Below, piece after piece: positions 32,905 through 45,269 of a stretch of DNA of 64,000 nucleotides. How positions within the stretch are numbered: the first letter of the stretch is position 1; the number at the start of each line of letters is the position of its first letter. Below the pieces are notes generated by a model, which saw only the letters and a list, made by a program, of their open reading frames with translations, ran no database searches and had not been told where the DNA came from. Origin of the DNA: Tethya wilhelma. Taxonomy: Eukaryota > Porifera > Demospongiae > Tethyida > Tethyidae. The DNA lies in contig CAXIPT010000001.1 in NCBI GenBank assembly GCA_964030475.1, positions 22,350,776 to 22,414,775 of the forward strand, in the 5' to 3' direction. The translations under genes and the position numbers were made by a program.

Positions 32905-35900
32905 ATGGACAGTGTACTACGTGCTTTTCCTAGGATGAAGGATTATATGCTGTCCGATATCCTTGGTTCTGGAACGTTTGCCACAGTCTTTCAAGCACAC
33001 AGAAAGGTACTTTTCAAAGTTTTCATGAGTGGAAAATTAGCCTAGTTGCATGAGTTATTGGTCATTATGATAATCGCCTTTCTGCGTTAGGCTTAGTAGG
33101 TATATCTTTTGCACATGTATGTGTTCACTTCAGTTCATCCTTGATGCCGAAAGAATTCTCTTTTTCTCTCAAGAACTGATAAATATAAATTATTACTAAA
33201 GGAACTGAAAGTGCTTGACATAATGGTGGCATTGGTGTGGAGTATTAAACTATGACAAACATGTTGTTCTGTATGGTAGAGTAGCAGGACTTTCCCAGTT
33301 CCCTCAATACAATACTAGGGCTACACTAAATGCAATCCTTGCTACCACTTTTAAGGTCATGTTCCTGGCAAAGATTGTCGCAAGTCTGGGCACCAGGGCA
33401 AAGATCTTCTCAGTGAAAACCTACTATCTATATAACTTGGCCCAAAAAGTCAAAAGGCCATTTTTTCATGATTTAAAGCTAGAGTTTAACCACCCAAGTT
33501 GGCCTGAGACTATATAGTTCATGTTGAGGCTAAGTGCCTTACTTTTGTGACCTTTTTCATGGACAACATGGTGGTGGCAGATCAAGGTAAACTTCGTGAT
33601 GTATCTTGGCTGTACTTCAGTTTTTTCTCTCTTCAACCCAAACATAGCCTCGCTTCGCTCGGAATTTGTCTACCCTGATCAGTGTGACCCCTATGACCTT
33701 TATACTCTCCCTCCCTCAGGGTCGTTCTGGGCAGGTGGTTGCTATCAAGTGTATTGAGAGGAAACGATTGAACAAAGTTTCAACTGAAAATCTCTTCACC
33801 GAAATCAAAGTCATGAAAGAACTTGATCATAAGCACATTGTGAGATTGTTGGATTTTGAGGTTAGTCAGAATGTATGACAAACATGTATATAGTGTACAG
33901 TACTAATGCAAAAGTAGCTCTTATCAACTGCCAAATGTTTTGTTTGTTTAACTTTCAATCCATACTGATATCAAAACAAACAAAGTATGGCCTAGTAGTC
34001 TTTAGGCAGCTATTGAATACAAACTGTGGGAGGTAATGCTCTATTAGTTTCTTAATCTTTGGTGTTGTATTTCATACATCATCGGTGATTCTGTATTTTA
34101 ATCTTGTACTGTATTATTGTATCTAACTTTTGTCACACTGTATCACCTGGGGTTGAACACTAACAACAGTACAGATCAGTAATGGATAAGTTTGTGTATA
34201 CACTCACCCTTTGTAAAGGAGTGTTAATAGTCATGCCGGCTGATTGACCTGTCTACAAGCATTGTGTACATACCACTACTGATTTGTGTCTCTCTGTGTT
34301 TCCATGGCACCACTTATAGTGGGATGATAACTACATCTTCCTGATTATGGAGTATTGCAGTGGAGGCGACCTCTCCAGTTTCATCAGAAGTAGAACAACA
34401 CTCTCCGAGAGGTCTGCTAGGAAGTTTCTCAGACAATTAGGTGAGTCACTTTAAGAGAGAATCTAAACTGTGGCTGTGTTCATTATGGCTGTGCATGTGT
34501 GTATACTGTAATTGTGAATGGTCTTGGTTTGAGAACGCCGGTAGGAAAAAATTATCCAACCGATTCAAAAAATGCTCTCAAACACCATTGACATGCGCTC
34601 ATTCTCCTTATTCGTTTCCAGCTCTTACTATGCGTTACCAGTCAAAAGTTGATATAGGGCATAAGATAGTATTGACTGGCATGTGCATTATCAACATCGT
34701 GAATCTCATTCTCAAACCTGATATATAGACTTTAGCCTCTAGTTCCAAAGTTACTTCTCAGCACATCACTAAAAGGCTGGACACAGTTGATATGACATTG
34801 TACATTATATTTCTCTCTTGATCCATAGCACTGGCTCTCAAGTTCTTGAGGGAAAAGGGTGTAGCCCATATGGATCTAAAGCCACAGAACCTACTGCTCA
34901 CAGGTGACAGGCCTCCGATAATAAAAGTAGCAGGTATGTTCACAGTAGCTGTACAGTCGAATCCGTGCTACTAGTTCACTGTTACCTGGATTGACATTGT
35001 TTAGATTTTGGTATGGCTCAGCATTTAAGTGTAGGTGACAGTGCTGGGTCTTTCAGAGGGTCGCCACTCTACATGGTAAGTAAGTGATCTTTGAACCACT
35101 TTGAACACCTTTACCAACTGTCTATTTTACTTCTGATTCTTAGGCTCCTGAAATCATGTTGGGTCAGCCCTACGATGCCAAGGTGGACCTATGGTCTGTG
35201 GGTGTCATCCTTTACGGTGGGTTGGCACTGCTACTGGTATCTGTAGAACACCCGGGTATACATATGAACCATTGAACCCTCTGCAGAGGCTCTATTTGGA
35301 AAGGCTCCATTTGCTTCCAAGACAATCGAAGAATTAGAAGTGAAGGTTTTGGGTCAGAAACCAGTTGAGGTGAGCAGTGTCATGGAGCTGTATCTAGAAT
35401 CAATGGAATGACCTCTTTCCCAAGCAAACTCCCCCCTTTGACCTTCCCTCTCCTTTCTCCTTTCTCCTTTTCATGAATGAGAGGTCAAAAGGGAGAGCTA
35501 AGCTTGGAAACAAGATGGTGAAAGAATTTAGCTAAAGTCTATATACAACCTGACCTCTGATTTTTTTTTACCTTTGACCTTTGACCTTTAGATCCCTGAC
35601 AGTGTCGGTGTATCAGATGAGTGCAAACATCTACTGCAGCAGCTCCTGAAGAGAGACCCTAATGAGAGACTCTCCTTTCAAGAATTCTTCGATCACCCTT
35701 TCATTGACCTCGAACACATGCCAGGACCAGAGTCCCTCTCAAAGGCAGTATGTAACATGCATGATTGTATATACATTCATGCAGGGTTGCTATTATAAAT
35801 TCTGCATAAAAAGTGTTCACTGTATTGAATGTTTGTTCTTAGACAAAACTGATCCATCAGGCTGTCGCCAAGGACACAGATGGCTCTGTCACAGCAGCTG

Positions 35901-36989
35901 TGGACTACTACACTCAGGCCATTGAGTACTTCCTCCCTGCCATTGAATGTGAGTTACACCATGAAGAGTAGGCACCTATGTAGGACCATTATGTGAGCCT
36001 GAGGGTGTTGTTACTGTAGATGAAAAAGACCATGGTGTCCAAGATGCTCTTCGACAAAAGGTACGAAAGAATATACCTTTCATTATTTTAAGCCATCGGT
36101 TAGTGTCTGATTGGCCTAGAGCTTTGCATGCCAAACCAGCTCGACACGGGAGGCTCCTCCCTCACAACCATGCAAGGAGGAGAATTATTGGGAACCAGGG
36201 CTTCACATCAGTCCATCCATCACATGTACATGTACAATTGTCCTGGTGTATGAAGTTGATAGTGCTCAATGTATGACACCTAATATTCAGGTGGTGCAGT
36301 ACATAGAGAGGGCAGAACACCTGAAGGGCATCTTGAGAAAAAGAGTGCCATCAATTCGTGGATCAAAGTCAGGGGCTGGAGGTAGATTGATAGGTATGTG
36401 GCAGGCTTAGCACAAATACGATAGAACTTCTATAAGTACCCCGTGCTTGAAGCCTCTCAATGCATGGAGGAGAAGCTTCATACCATAAATTGTATTTCCC
36501 TACACAAACAGAACCTCCAAGAAGAGGATAAACAAGCCTAATGTAGTGTCCTTAAATAATTGCTTGAAGGTTTCACTAAACATTAAGATTCAAAGGGGAC
36601 GAAAATCATGAGATTTACTAACTGGGATTTGAACCCGAGGTCTTTTGACTATACATGTAGCTCTCATGGTATTCTTGTCCACTGGTCTTTCTCCTCTCAC
36701 AGATGAGATGCAGGCCTCCAATCCCAAGTTGAAGGCAGCACTAGTGAAGGCCAGGAAGGCTGAAGAGGAGGAGCAGAGACACAGATATAAAGTAGCGTTT
36801 GAGCTCTACAAAGATGCTGTCTCGATTCTTATCCCTCTAATAAATGGTATACTGTCATGTACTGTGGTGTGATGATGACCATTGCTAAATCTCATGATAG
36901 TATATATGTCTCTGTTCTTTTCCTACAGAGGCTCCAACAAAAGAGCAACAGAAAATATTAAAATCAGAAGTGAGTGAATGAGTGAATGA

Positions 36990-37043
<54 letters not shown>

Positions 37044-37044
37044 N

Positions 37045-37112
<68 letters not shown>

Positions 37113-37125
37113 GTGTGTGTGACAC

Positions 37126-37157
<32 letters not shown>

Positions 37158-37742
37158 AGAGTGTGGGTGTGGGTATGTATATTAAGAAAGAGACTCAGAG
37201 ATCATGAAAAATCATTGGAAAATTTTTGAGATCTAGTTGAGACTCAAGCCCAGATCTTTCAAACCTCTTACCACTGAGCTACTAGACCTCACAGGCATTG
37301 GAACAGAGTATAGTACTAGTTGATCGACTTTCGAACCAGATCTCAAGGCCTACATGTAATATGGCATGACCCACATGATACAAACACATGACCAGCATGT
37401 TCTTCCACACACGACAATACCCTAAAACTTCAACTGCATAGTTTAGTTTAACTCATTTTATACTTCAGTGATTTCCCCACAGATACAGGTGTACCTCGAT
37501 AGAGCTGAGGAAGTATCATTACTGGCTAGGGTAGGTTTCTCCTAATAGTCAGGATAACAACCGTGACCATCATACTGCTTCTCTCAAACTATGTGTAGAA
37601 ATCTCGTTCCAAGCCAAGTATTTTCAACAGTTTGGGTGGAGACACTTCTTCAGAATCCAGTGAGTTCACTTTTTCATGTATGAGTGATAATTGTTGCATT
37701 CATGACTCACACAATATAATTATGCCACATCAATGTATATAG
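32905..37742 (+). CDS. ULK3: ULK3-like serine/threonine kinase with two MIT domains
   Basis: Fifteen exons: 32905-33006, 33720-33860, 34320-34440, 34829-34933, 35005-35075, 35144-35216, 35287-35369, 35592-35747, 35843-35948, 36020-36060, 36291-36393, 36703-36846, 36929-36969, 37483-37530 and 37599-37742 (1479 nt, 492 aa). The kinase has the glycine loop GSGTFATVF (aa 21-29), VAIK (Lys about 44), HMDLKPQN with catalytic Asp about 137, DFG at about 157, GSPLYM then APE, and RDPNERLS. Met for Arg in HRD fits ULK3, which has HLD. Two MIT helical bundles follow (about aa 280-350 and 375-445), the ULK3 architecture; human ULK3 is 472 aa. Known ULK3 roles are in autophagy, Hedgehog signalling and the ESCRT abscission checkpoint. 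The last exon could instead splice at 37659 (GTGAGT); the read-through stop is at 37740. Confidence 0.85.
34511..34710. repeat. dispersed repeat family B, copy 2 of 3
   Basis: In a ULK3 intron; see 25046. Confidence 0.55.
36994..37151. repeat. GT microsatellite with N, then GA repeat
   Basis: Intron of the ULK3 gene; N at 37044. Confidence 0.95.
37230..37288 (-). repeat. truncated tRNA-like sequence
   Basis: On the minus strand it starts GGTCTAG and ends CTAGATC, which pair as a 7-base acceptor stem. It contains TAGCTCAGTGGTAAGAG, a perfect-looking D arm and A box. Between the D arm and the 3' end it is about 12 bases too short for an anticodon arm plus T arm, so it is a tRNA-derived remnant or SINE head inside a ULK3 intron. 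Confidence 0.45.
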
Positions 37743-38120
37743 CCTCAAAAAAGTATACATCTGAATTGCATGCATGCAGGCGCGTGTATGCACTGCAGAG
37801 GTACATGTATATATACTTACATACTCATACAATATGCACTCTCAGGATGCAGAGTTCAATGATTGATCAAGATTGCATGCCTCAAACTTTTCTAGCCCTC
37901 CAATTTGTATGTCTTCTTTTTTTATGCACTTTCATGATCATAACTGTATAATACAATGTTTAATTGTATCACTAATATTATTATATTATTGATTTTTCTG
38001 ACATGGTACATGAACATATATTATCACATGAAATCAAACACATAATACCACAGAAAAATTTAAGGAAGAAAAAAGCATAATATTGTTGGTGGGTCAAGAG
38101 CTATAGGCTGTTTACATCAG

Positions 38121-41100
38121 CTAGTTCTTGAGTTCACTTTCAATTTTCCTAGCCATTCCATTTTGGCTGATTGCCCTCAGAGCCACACACAGACTCCTCC
38201 ATGTTGGGGGGCCACTGGTATCTGCCACATCATCCTCTTGTCTCAGCCAGGCATCCACCATCTCATCAGGAAGAGGGTCCAACCTCTTGAGCTTTGATCT
38301 CCGTAGACCTAGAGCCTGGCCTAGGAGGAGGATGTCAGAATTATCGAGAGCCCGAATGAAACAAGCAATTTTGAGATGATCTTTTTCTGTGAAAACTGAA
38401 TGGAAACAAAATCAGAAACAAATCAAAACTTAACCCTTTAACAACCATAGCAAACACTGATGCATATCCATCTGATTCATAAATTTTGACAATACTATTG
38501 TGTCCAAAATTGCAATAATTTGAAAAAGTGTGTGTAGCACGCATTAATACATACACTTTACTATAATTATAGGGAAGGCCCTAGCTCTTGGACACTCCCA
38601 GCTTCATGCACATGATCATGCAAATTAAATCACATGCATGATTCCATGATTCCATATAATGTTTAGAAATATTAAGGCCCGCGGATAACTTGTGTGCATG
38701 AGCTGATTGCAGCATTGCTGATATTGGCAATCGGTTATTTGCAGTGTTTAGGAAACAAACAGTAGTACCTAACTGTAACTATACCTTGAACTTCTGATGT
38801 ATTTACTGTTAAGCTTTTGGGGGTAGTACTGGCCTGTATAAATTTAATGACATTGTGAAAGTTATTAAATCTTTATCTGCTGACATGCATCAATTATAGT
38901 TGATTATTAAAATCAAAACGGTGCAAATTGATGTAATAATTAAACTTACATCAATAGATTGTGGTGCTGCTTCTATCTGCAACCACACTGAGTAGCCAGC
39001 AGGTAGGTCTGAGATTTCAACTTGTCCTGATTTCATACACCACAACACTGCTCCTTGCTCATCTCTAACATATTTGGTCGCAGGATGTGGGGGGTGGCTC
39101 TTGCTACACACGTGGCTTTGGCAGTAGAAACTCAGAGAGTATGCTGCATTGCTTGTGAAATTCATAAACATACATACTTGCTTGATTCCATGTTCAACTG
39201 ATTGTCGAGCTTTGTTACAAATTCTCTTCGCTGATTCTTCAGTTGTCTTTCTAGCTGAAGAGTGGATGAGTTCCAAGAAAGTGGGGTGGATCTTGAGTGT
39301 GATGATATCACAAGAGCTGACAAGAAATGATACTTGATTTCTGAATATTTGATCTGTCTTTAACACCCATTTGAACTCTGACCCCATCTTGTTTGTGAGG
39401 AGGTATACAATGAGAGCTCCAGCGAGACCTTTGGGGCAATAGCCACACTTGAATGTAATCAACAATGAAGGAATGTCTGAGCTCTGAAGTAAGCAAGATT
39501 CACACTCTTCAGAATGGGCAAGAACACAGGGGATGAAGAATTTCTCCTGACCTTCTTCTTGAAATGGAGCAATTATTTGAAGATTTTCCAACAATTGCAA
39601 GAGCTTCTCTGGTGGAAGCAAGGAAGTAGACTCTTGTTGAAGTGCTAGGAAATCATCTAAAGTGAATATTCCTTTCTTTTCAAACTCAGTTGAACACAGC
39701 ATGTCTGCATTTTCAAAAGTAAAAGTGTTCACAATCAACTTTGTGACCATATCAAACAGGATTTGTGGGTCACGAATCACAAACTCTTGTAGACCAGGTG
39801 TTGGGAAGTGACGGATTAGCCCAATCTTTGTGTGCAGAAACCACAGTGCATGGTCCAGCTCTTCAGTGTCTGTAATGCCACAGTCTTTGGCAATAGAGAA
39901 ACATTGCTCATAACTGATGATGCTATCTTTTATCATTTCTTGTCGAAGAACAAGGCTGAAAATTAGCCAGTGAGTGGGGAAGAGAACTTTGAATCGATTG
40001 CTAAAAACAACACGTTCAACACCATGCTGAATCTTCTTGAAGTCAGAATAATCTTCTGAGAAATTGTTGACTGTGTAGATGAGCTGAAATTCACTGGCAA
40101 ATTGGATAATCTTTTCTTGATAGTATGATGTGGGCTTGATGACTCTCTGAAGAAACTGGTCTATCTCCTTGATCTCTGAATCAGCAGTAGCTGGGTTGAG
40201 CTTGTCTTTGTGAGTTCCAACAATGAACATTTTGGGTTTTAGGGAGACATTCTTCATTTGTGGACCTTTGTAAGTGAATGTTCCCATTGAAGCTACACTG
40301 GCGAGGGTTTGAAGGATTGCTTCCACCACAGTGAGGGTAGACTGGTATGGCTTTGACCTTCCACCTTCAGGAAGATGGTACTCAATTGTGAATCGTTGGT
40401 TGAGGTCTTGATCAAGACGAAATGTGAAAAAGAACACAGAAGGTCCTGACACCAACAGAGGAATCACTTCTTGGAACTCCACTTGTCCTCCAGTATCAGT
40501 CAGATAAAACGACCAAGAATTCTCAAAGTGTTGACGAAGGGACTCTAAACCTTTTCCTTCAATAGCAGCTTTAAATACTTCCATTGGAGGTATGTATCCT
40601 TCTGGGTATGGAGTTACGTAGTCTTCTTTTAAGAATGGAGTTGTAACACTCTGTTCAGTAGCAGAGAGAGGCTCTCTGACAAGGGACTGCTCCATAGGTA
40701 AGGTAATCTCCACTTCACTTTGCATCAAAGTGGAAGTAGGTTGTGTTATCACTATATCAGTGAGTTGGGTAGTAGCTGGTTGCTGTGGTTGCGATGTGAT
40801 GTTCTGAGTGGCTAGTTTCATCAGTCGAATGGCTTCTTGGTCATACAGTAGTTTAAACCAGATGGTATCATGAACACCAAGGGCTATAGAGTAAGATTTT
40901 CGAACTCCAACGACTTGAATGACCTTTTCAGCTACGCCAGTACTGGGTGAGTCAGATATAGGCATTTCACCAGCAAGACGTGACATCAGGGAGCTCTTCC
41001 CTGATCGAGCAGGACCAACCATCACTCCATGGGATAGAGTGTGTTTCAATGTTCCTTTTTCTTTCATAGCTTTCTCGACAGCAGCAAAGTGTTCTTCAAG

Positions 41101-43476
41101 GTTTGGATCTTCAGTGTTCTGTGTACTGCTTTCATCTTCACTGTCTGAAATGTCCACATTCTCTTCAGTATTATTCTTCTCAGCTTCCTCTTTCTGCTCC
41201 TCCACAGTGTCTTGGTCCTCATCAGGTTGGTGTGTTTCACTGGCTGGACTTACCTCATTGCTACAGTACTTCTGACGAATTTCTTCTGCTATACTTGAGT
41301 TGATTGGTTCAACTGCTTCAGCTAGTGATGACCATGTAGGAAGAGGGTCAACTTGTGACAACCATTGTTTGAGCATCTCATGAAGGCATTCTCTGTCAGT
41401 ACCACTAATAGCATTCAAGATTCTGTCCGGGAGCTTTACTAGTTTACCTATGTTACGCCATTCTTGGGCTGAAGAGAGAAAGAGCTGGACAGCTTTTGTT
41501 AGTGGAGGCTTGTCATCAGACACTTTACTCTGTGCTTCTTGTATTGTTTGAATCATACGATGGCTTGGTTTTTTGTGCTGCTCATGTGCAAACTGAAGAA
41601 TGTCTTTGCCATCTGGTGTAAGTTGGTGAACATCTGCACCTTCATCCAAAAGAATTTTGACGATTGTTGGAGTATTAGATTTCACACCACAATGAAGTGC
41701 TGAGTGTTTTTTCGTGTCCAATTTTTCCAATTCAGCATTGTTTGCTAGCAAAATTTGAACGACACCAGTATGACCACTTTTACAGGCTATCATGAGGGCT
41801 GTGCACCCAATGTCATTCTGGATGTTTAGATCAATATCCTTGACTGCCACCAACTGTTGCACACACTTTGTGTGACCTCCTTGGCTTGCCAACATTAAGG
41901 CAGTATATCCATTTTTGTTTCCCACATTGACTTGAGCAGAATGTTCCAATAACAGTTTCATGTGTTCCTCTTTACCACGTCTGGCTGCCTCCATCAAGGC
42001 TGTATTGCCTGATTTGAGTCGGACATTGATATCATGTACATGTGGTAGAAGGACTTTGGCAAAGTCATGATCTCCATCTACAGCTGCCTGTACCAGATTA
42101 TCATTCATTTTTTCCAGCAAATGTTTCTTGGCATTCTTTAAAACAGCACTCATCAGGATTGGGTTTCTTGATTTGATAGAAGATAAAAGTGATTTTGCCG
42201 TGATGTCTACATTTTTATTCTGGGCGAGTACTAGAAGAGCAGTATTAAATTGCTTCCGTTCAACTATGTCAGTCAAGGCTGTGTTGCCTAATTTGAGTTG
42301 GATATTAATATTGCCACGGCATACATAAGGCAGAATTGCTTCAGTAAATTCATGGTCTCCATCTACAGCTGCCTGTACCAGATCATCATTCATTTCTACT
42401 AGCAAGTGTTCCTCAGCATTCTGTAGAGCAGCACTCATGAGGGTTGGGCTCCTTGATTTGATTGCACTTGATAACACTCTAGCATCAACTACTACCCCAC
42501 TCTGTATGAGAGTTTGTGAAATATTGTATTCTTTCCTCTTAATCAAGCCGCTCAACAAAGTTTCCTGAGCCTTCTCTGGTAAAAAGTTTACATCAGTTCC
42601 ATTCTTGATCAACACTTCTGCTACTTTAATACGATTATGTTGACAAGCTAAAAAAAGAGCATGGGCCAAACTTGGCATGCTGAAATTACTACAGCTATGA
42701 ACGACATGTTCTAGAAGTAATTGAGTGATACTGGCCCAGTTTACAGAAGAAAATTTATCATCAGAATGACTATTAACCCCTGCAGCCAGCATCAGTGGGG
42801 TGTTGCCATGTAAATCAGGTATGTGTACGTTAGCTCCTTTCTCTAGTAACAGCTGAGTACATTCTATGTGGCCATTCTTAACAGCATAAGTCAATGGAGT
42901 TCCACCATTCCCATCGTAGCGATTTATATCAGCACCATCATGTTCTAGAAGTACTTTAGTACATTGTGCATAACCCCTCTGGCATGCTAGTATCAATGCA
43001 GAAGGCCTGTATTTCTTATGATCAGCACCATGATCCAACAGGAGTTTAACTATCTTAGCATGGCCATTTTCAACAGCAAGTACAAGAGGAGTCTGATTAT
43101 TTAGTGTATACAAATCTACATCGGCTCCTTTCAATAGCAAAAGTTCAACAGCTTCATAGTGACCATTAGTGGCAGCAAGCATTAGGGGACTATAAGGCCA
43201 CACCACGGCAGCCTGAGACTCATACACAACATTCAGTCTTGGAGTTGGAACATAATTAGCCAAAGCACCATGTTCAAACAGCAGCTTCATAACTTCAACA
43301 TTTCCACGAGAAGCAGCAACACAGAGTGGGGTGTCAGTACTATATTTAACAGCATTGTTTACATGGATTTTGTTTCGAATTAATAGCTCTCTCACCCGTT
43401 TGTGTTCTCCATCTCTGCACATATGGAAACATTGCACTGTGATTTGGAAGATAATTACGATCGGCAAAATATGCAT
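38121..43476 (-). CDS. ankyrin - DEATH - Roc - COR - DEATH protein
   Basis: Three exons on the minus strand: 38950-43476 (one 4.5 kb exon), 38785-38833 and 38121-38395, phases 0 and 1 (4851 nt, 1616 aa). About aa 20-650 is an ankyrin array including two composite modules with the phrase SRNPxLMSAxL. Next come a DEATH-like domain (about 662-737), an acidic linker, then a Roc GTPase with P-loop GPARSGKSS (about 820), DTGGQ (about 992) and THKD (about 1086). A COR-like region follows to about 1500, and a second DEATH domain lies in the last two exons. ANK-Roc-COR-DEATH is the order of human DAPK1 without its kinase. It likely works as a cytoplasmic GTP-regulated scaffold. The first 18 residues (MHILPIVIIFQITVQ...) do not match the paralogue; the true start may be in an upstream exon joined at the CACAG near 43440. 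Confidence 0.8.
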
Positions 43477-43477
43477 A

Positions 43478-43485
43478 TGACGTCA
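43478..43485. promoter_or_regulatory. CRE palindrome TGACGTCA
   Basis: A perfect cAMP-response element (CREB/ATF site) two bases upstream of the predicted ATG at 43476, followed by a second half-site TGACG at about 43491. The paralogous gene also has a perfect TGACGTCA upstream (52631-52638). Confidence 0.4.
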
Positions 43486-45269
43486 CGTTGATGACGTTGA
43501 CCCAATACAATTTACGGGTACTTGCTAATTTTTCTTACGCCTACTAGTCTACTAAGTGTTTCTCAGAGACTATGAGCGCTTTTGACTGAGCTACATGTAT
43601 CTTTCACTCACATTGTATCCTTTGCAACTAAGCCATAAGAACTATGAGTCACTGTGCTAACCTCCGAAGGCTGGAGAGACTTGATTACAAAGAACTTACT
43701 GAAATTAAACCGCTCAGAGCAAAAAAGGCGAAGCCTGAAGACCATGATGCCCATGAGACACACATATAGCCGGCTGAGGCTTGATATATATCTTACTTGT
43801 TAATTGGGTAGCAATATCTATCCATGATACCTCTGGTCAGCAGTTAGTAGGCCCTTGTTTACTAGAATTATTCCAAGCCAGCTGCTTGAGTCAAAATTAG
43901 CACCCGACAAATGCTGTTCAAAGCGTCTATATTTGGTATCAAATGAAAGCTAAACTTCCTATGATATCATAGAAATGCGTAATGGTGGGGTATTCCCTTG
44001 CGCTTTGATAAAATACTATTTTTAGGTAATGCACCATATTGAGCTTGTACTATTAATATATGGGGAAGGGTCTGACCTCATAGCCTAATATGCAAATTAG
44101 CACTGTAGTGCACGCTTCAAATTCCAGCTTGCGATCAACCAGATGATAGATTAATGGTGTCTGAAGGTACAGGTGAGCGTATTAGACAATTGTATGACAA
44201 TGTAAAAGTTTGCAGGTCTATTTTGTTCAAAATTAGAGATAGATTTGCATATAGCTCAATACAAAACAGCTTGTACTTTCTGTAGTAAAACATGAGTGGC
44301 AGCTGTATGGCAAATCTGACACAATGTTTCCATATGAAGCTCTGACCAATTCTTTCAGTGCTTGTTCACTCGCAAACAACAACGGACGATCATCATCTGA
44401 CGATGGAGAATCTCTGTAAGCCATTAGGCTTTGTCTCAGTTTTGTCTTTCCAGGTCTCTGACTTGTGATTTTGGTATGCACATGATGGATGCCACGCCCA
44501 CTCTAGCAAGGAGACAGCACTGCATGACTGAATAGCCTCGGTGGCTCGTTCCCACCGTCCCAGCTAGGCTCTATTGCTGCATCACTATTATTTATCGAAA
44601 TCCATTTATTCTTTACAATCTGTTATGCAACTTATAATAATGCCTACAACTTTTAAATTATAAACACAAACAGTGTCATATCCAGAGACATCTAAAATTA
44701 TTATCGTACCATAATAATTATATTATTATACAAAATACTGTACACAATTATTTTATCACATATCAAGTTGGTATTATCGGTGCTAGGATTTAACTTTTGA
44801 TCCTTCCAGTCTACAAACTTCCAGTCTGATCAGCGCTCTGTTTCTGTGATGTGACCACCTAGAATGAGGGACTCTTCATGGCATCCTACAAGTATGGAAG
44901 AAACAAGATGACGCACACAATCCAAAGAGCTGGCTCCAACTCACCATTCTCTTCTCTCTGTCTTCCTGCTCTATGAGGTATAGAGCTATGAAGACACAAA
45001 CACTCACAGACTGTTCTCAGCCACAGAGAAACACCTCTCACAATGGAAGGAACATTGAGGAGCTCTTGGCGGCCATGCATGTTGGCATTGAAGGTGGACA
45101 AGTGCCACTTGGTAGGGGATATGCTACATAAACTCTGCTGTTCTCTCTCTTCCTCAGTTGAAGTCTCTCTCTCTCTTCAAACTGGGACTGGGGGCCAGGC
45201 TATGTATGGTAGGGACATGATAAGTCACTGCAAATACTCTGTAACAAATTATGTTTTAAAGTACCTTAG
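43486..45269. other. intergenic, possible minus-strand exon unresolved
   Basis: Non-coding for the most part. A minus-strand open stretch at 44233-44481 contains SDDDRPLL and EQALKELVRASYGN and might be a 5' exon of the ankyrin gene at 38121 or a relic, but no clear splice donor supports it. A short + strand stretch near 45030-45130 (RNIEELLAAMHVG) also looks protein-like without context. Confidence 0.35.

Noticed and set aside
36622..36690. GGGTTCAAATCCC on the minus strand as a tRNA T arm
   Set aside because: No A box or acceptor stem in the right place; could be an old SINE fragment.
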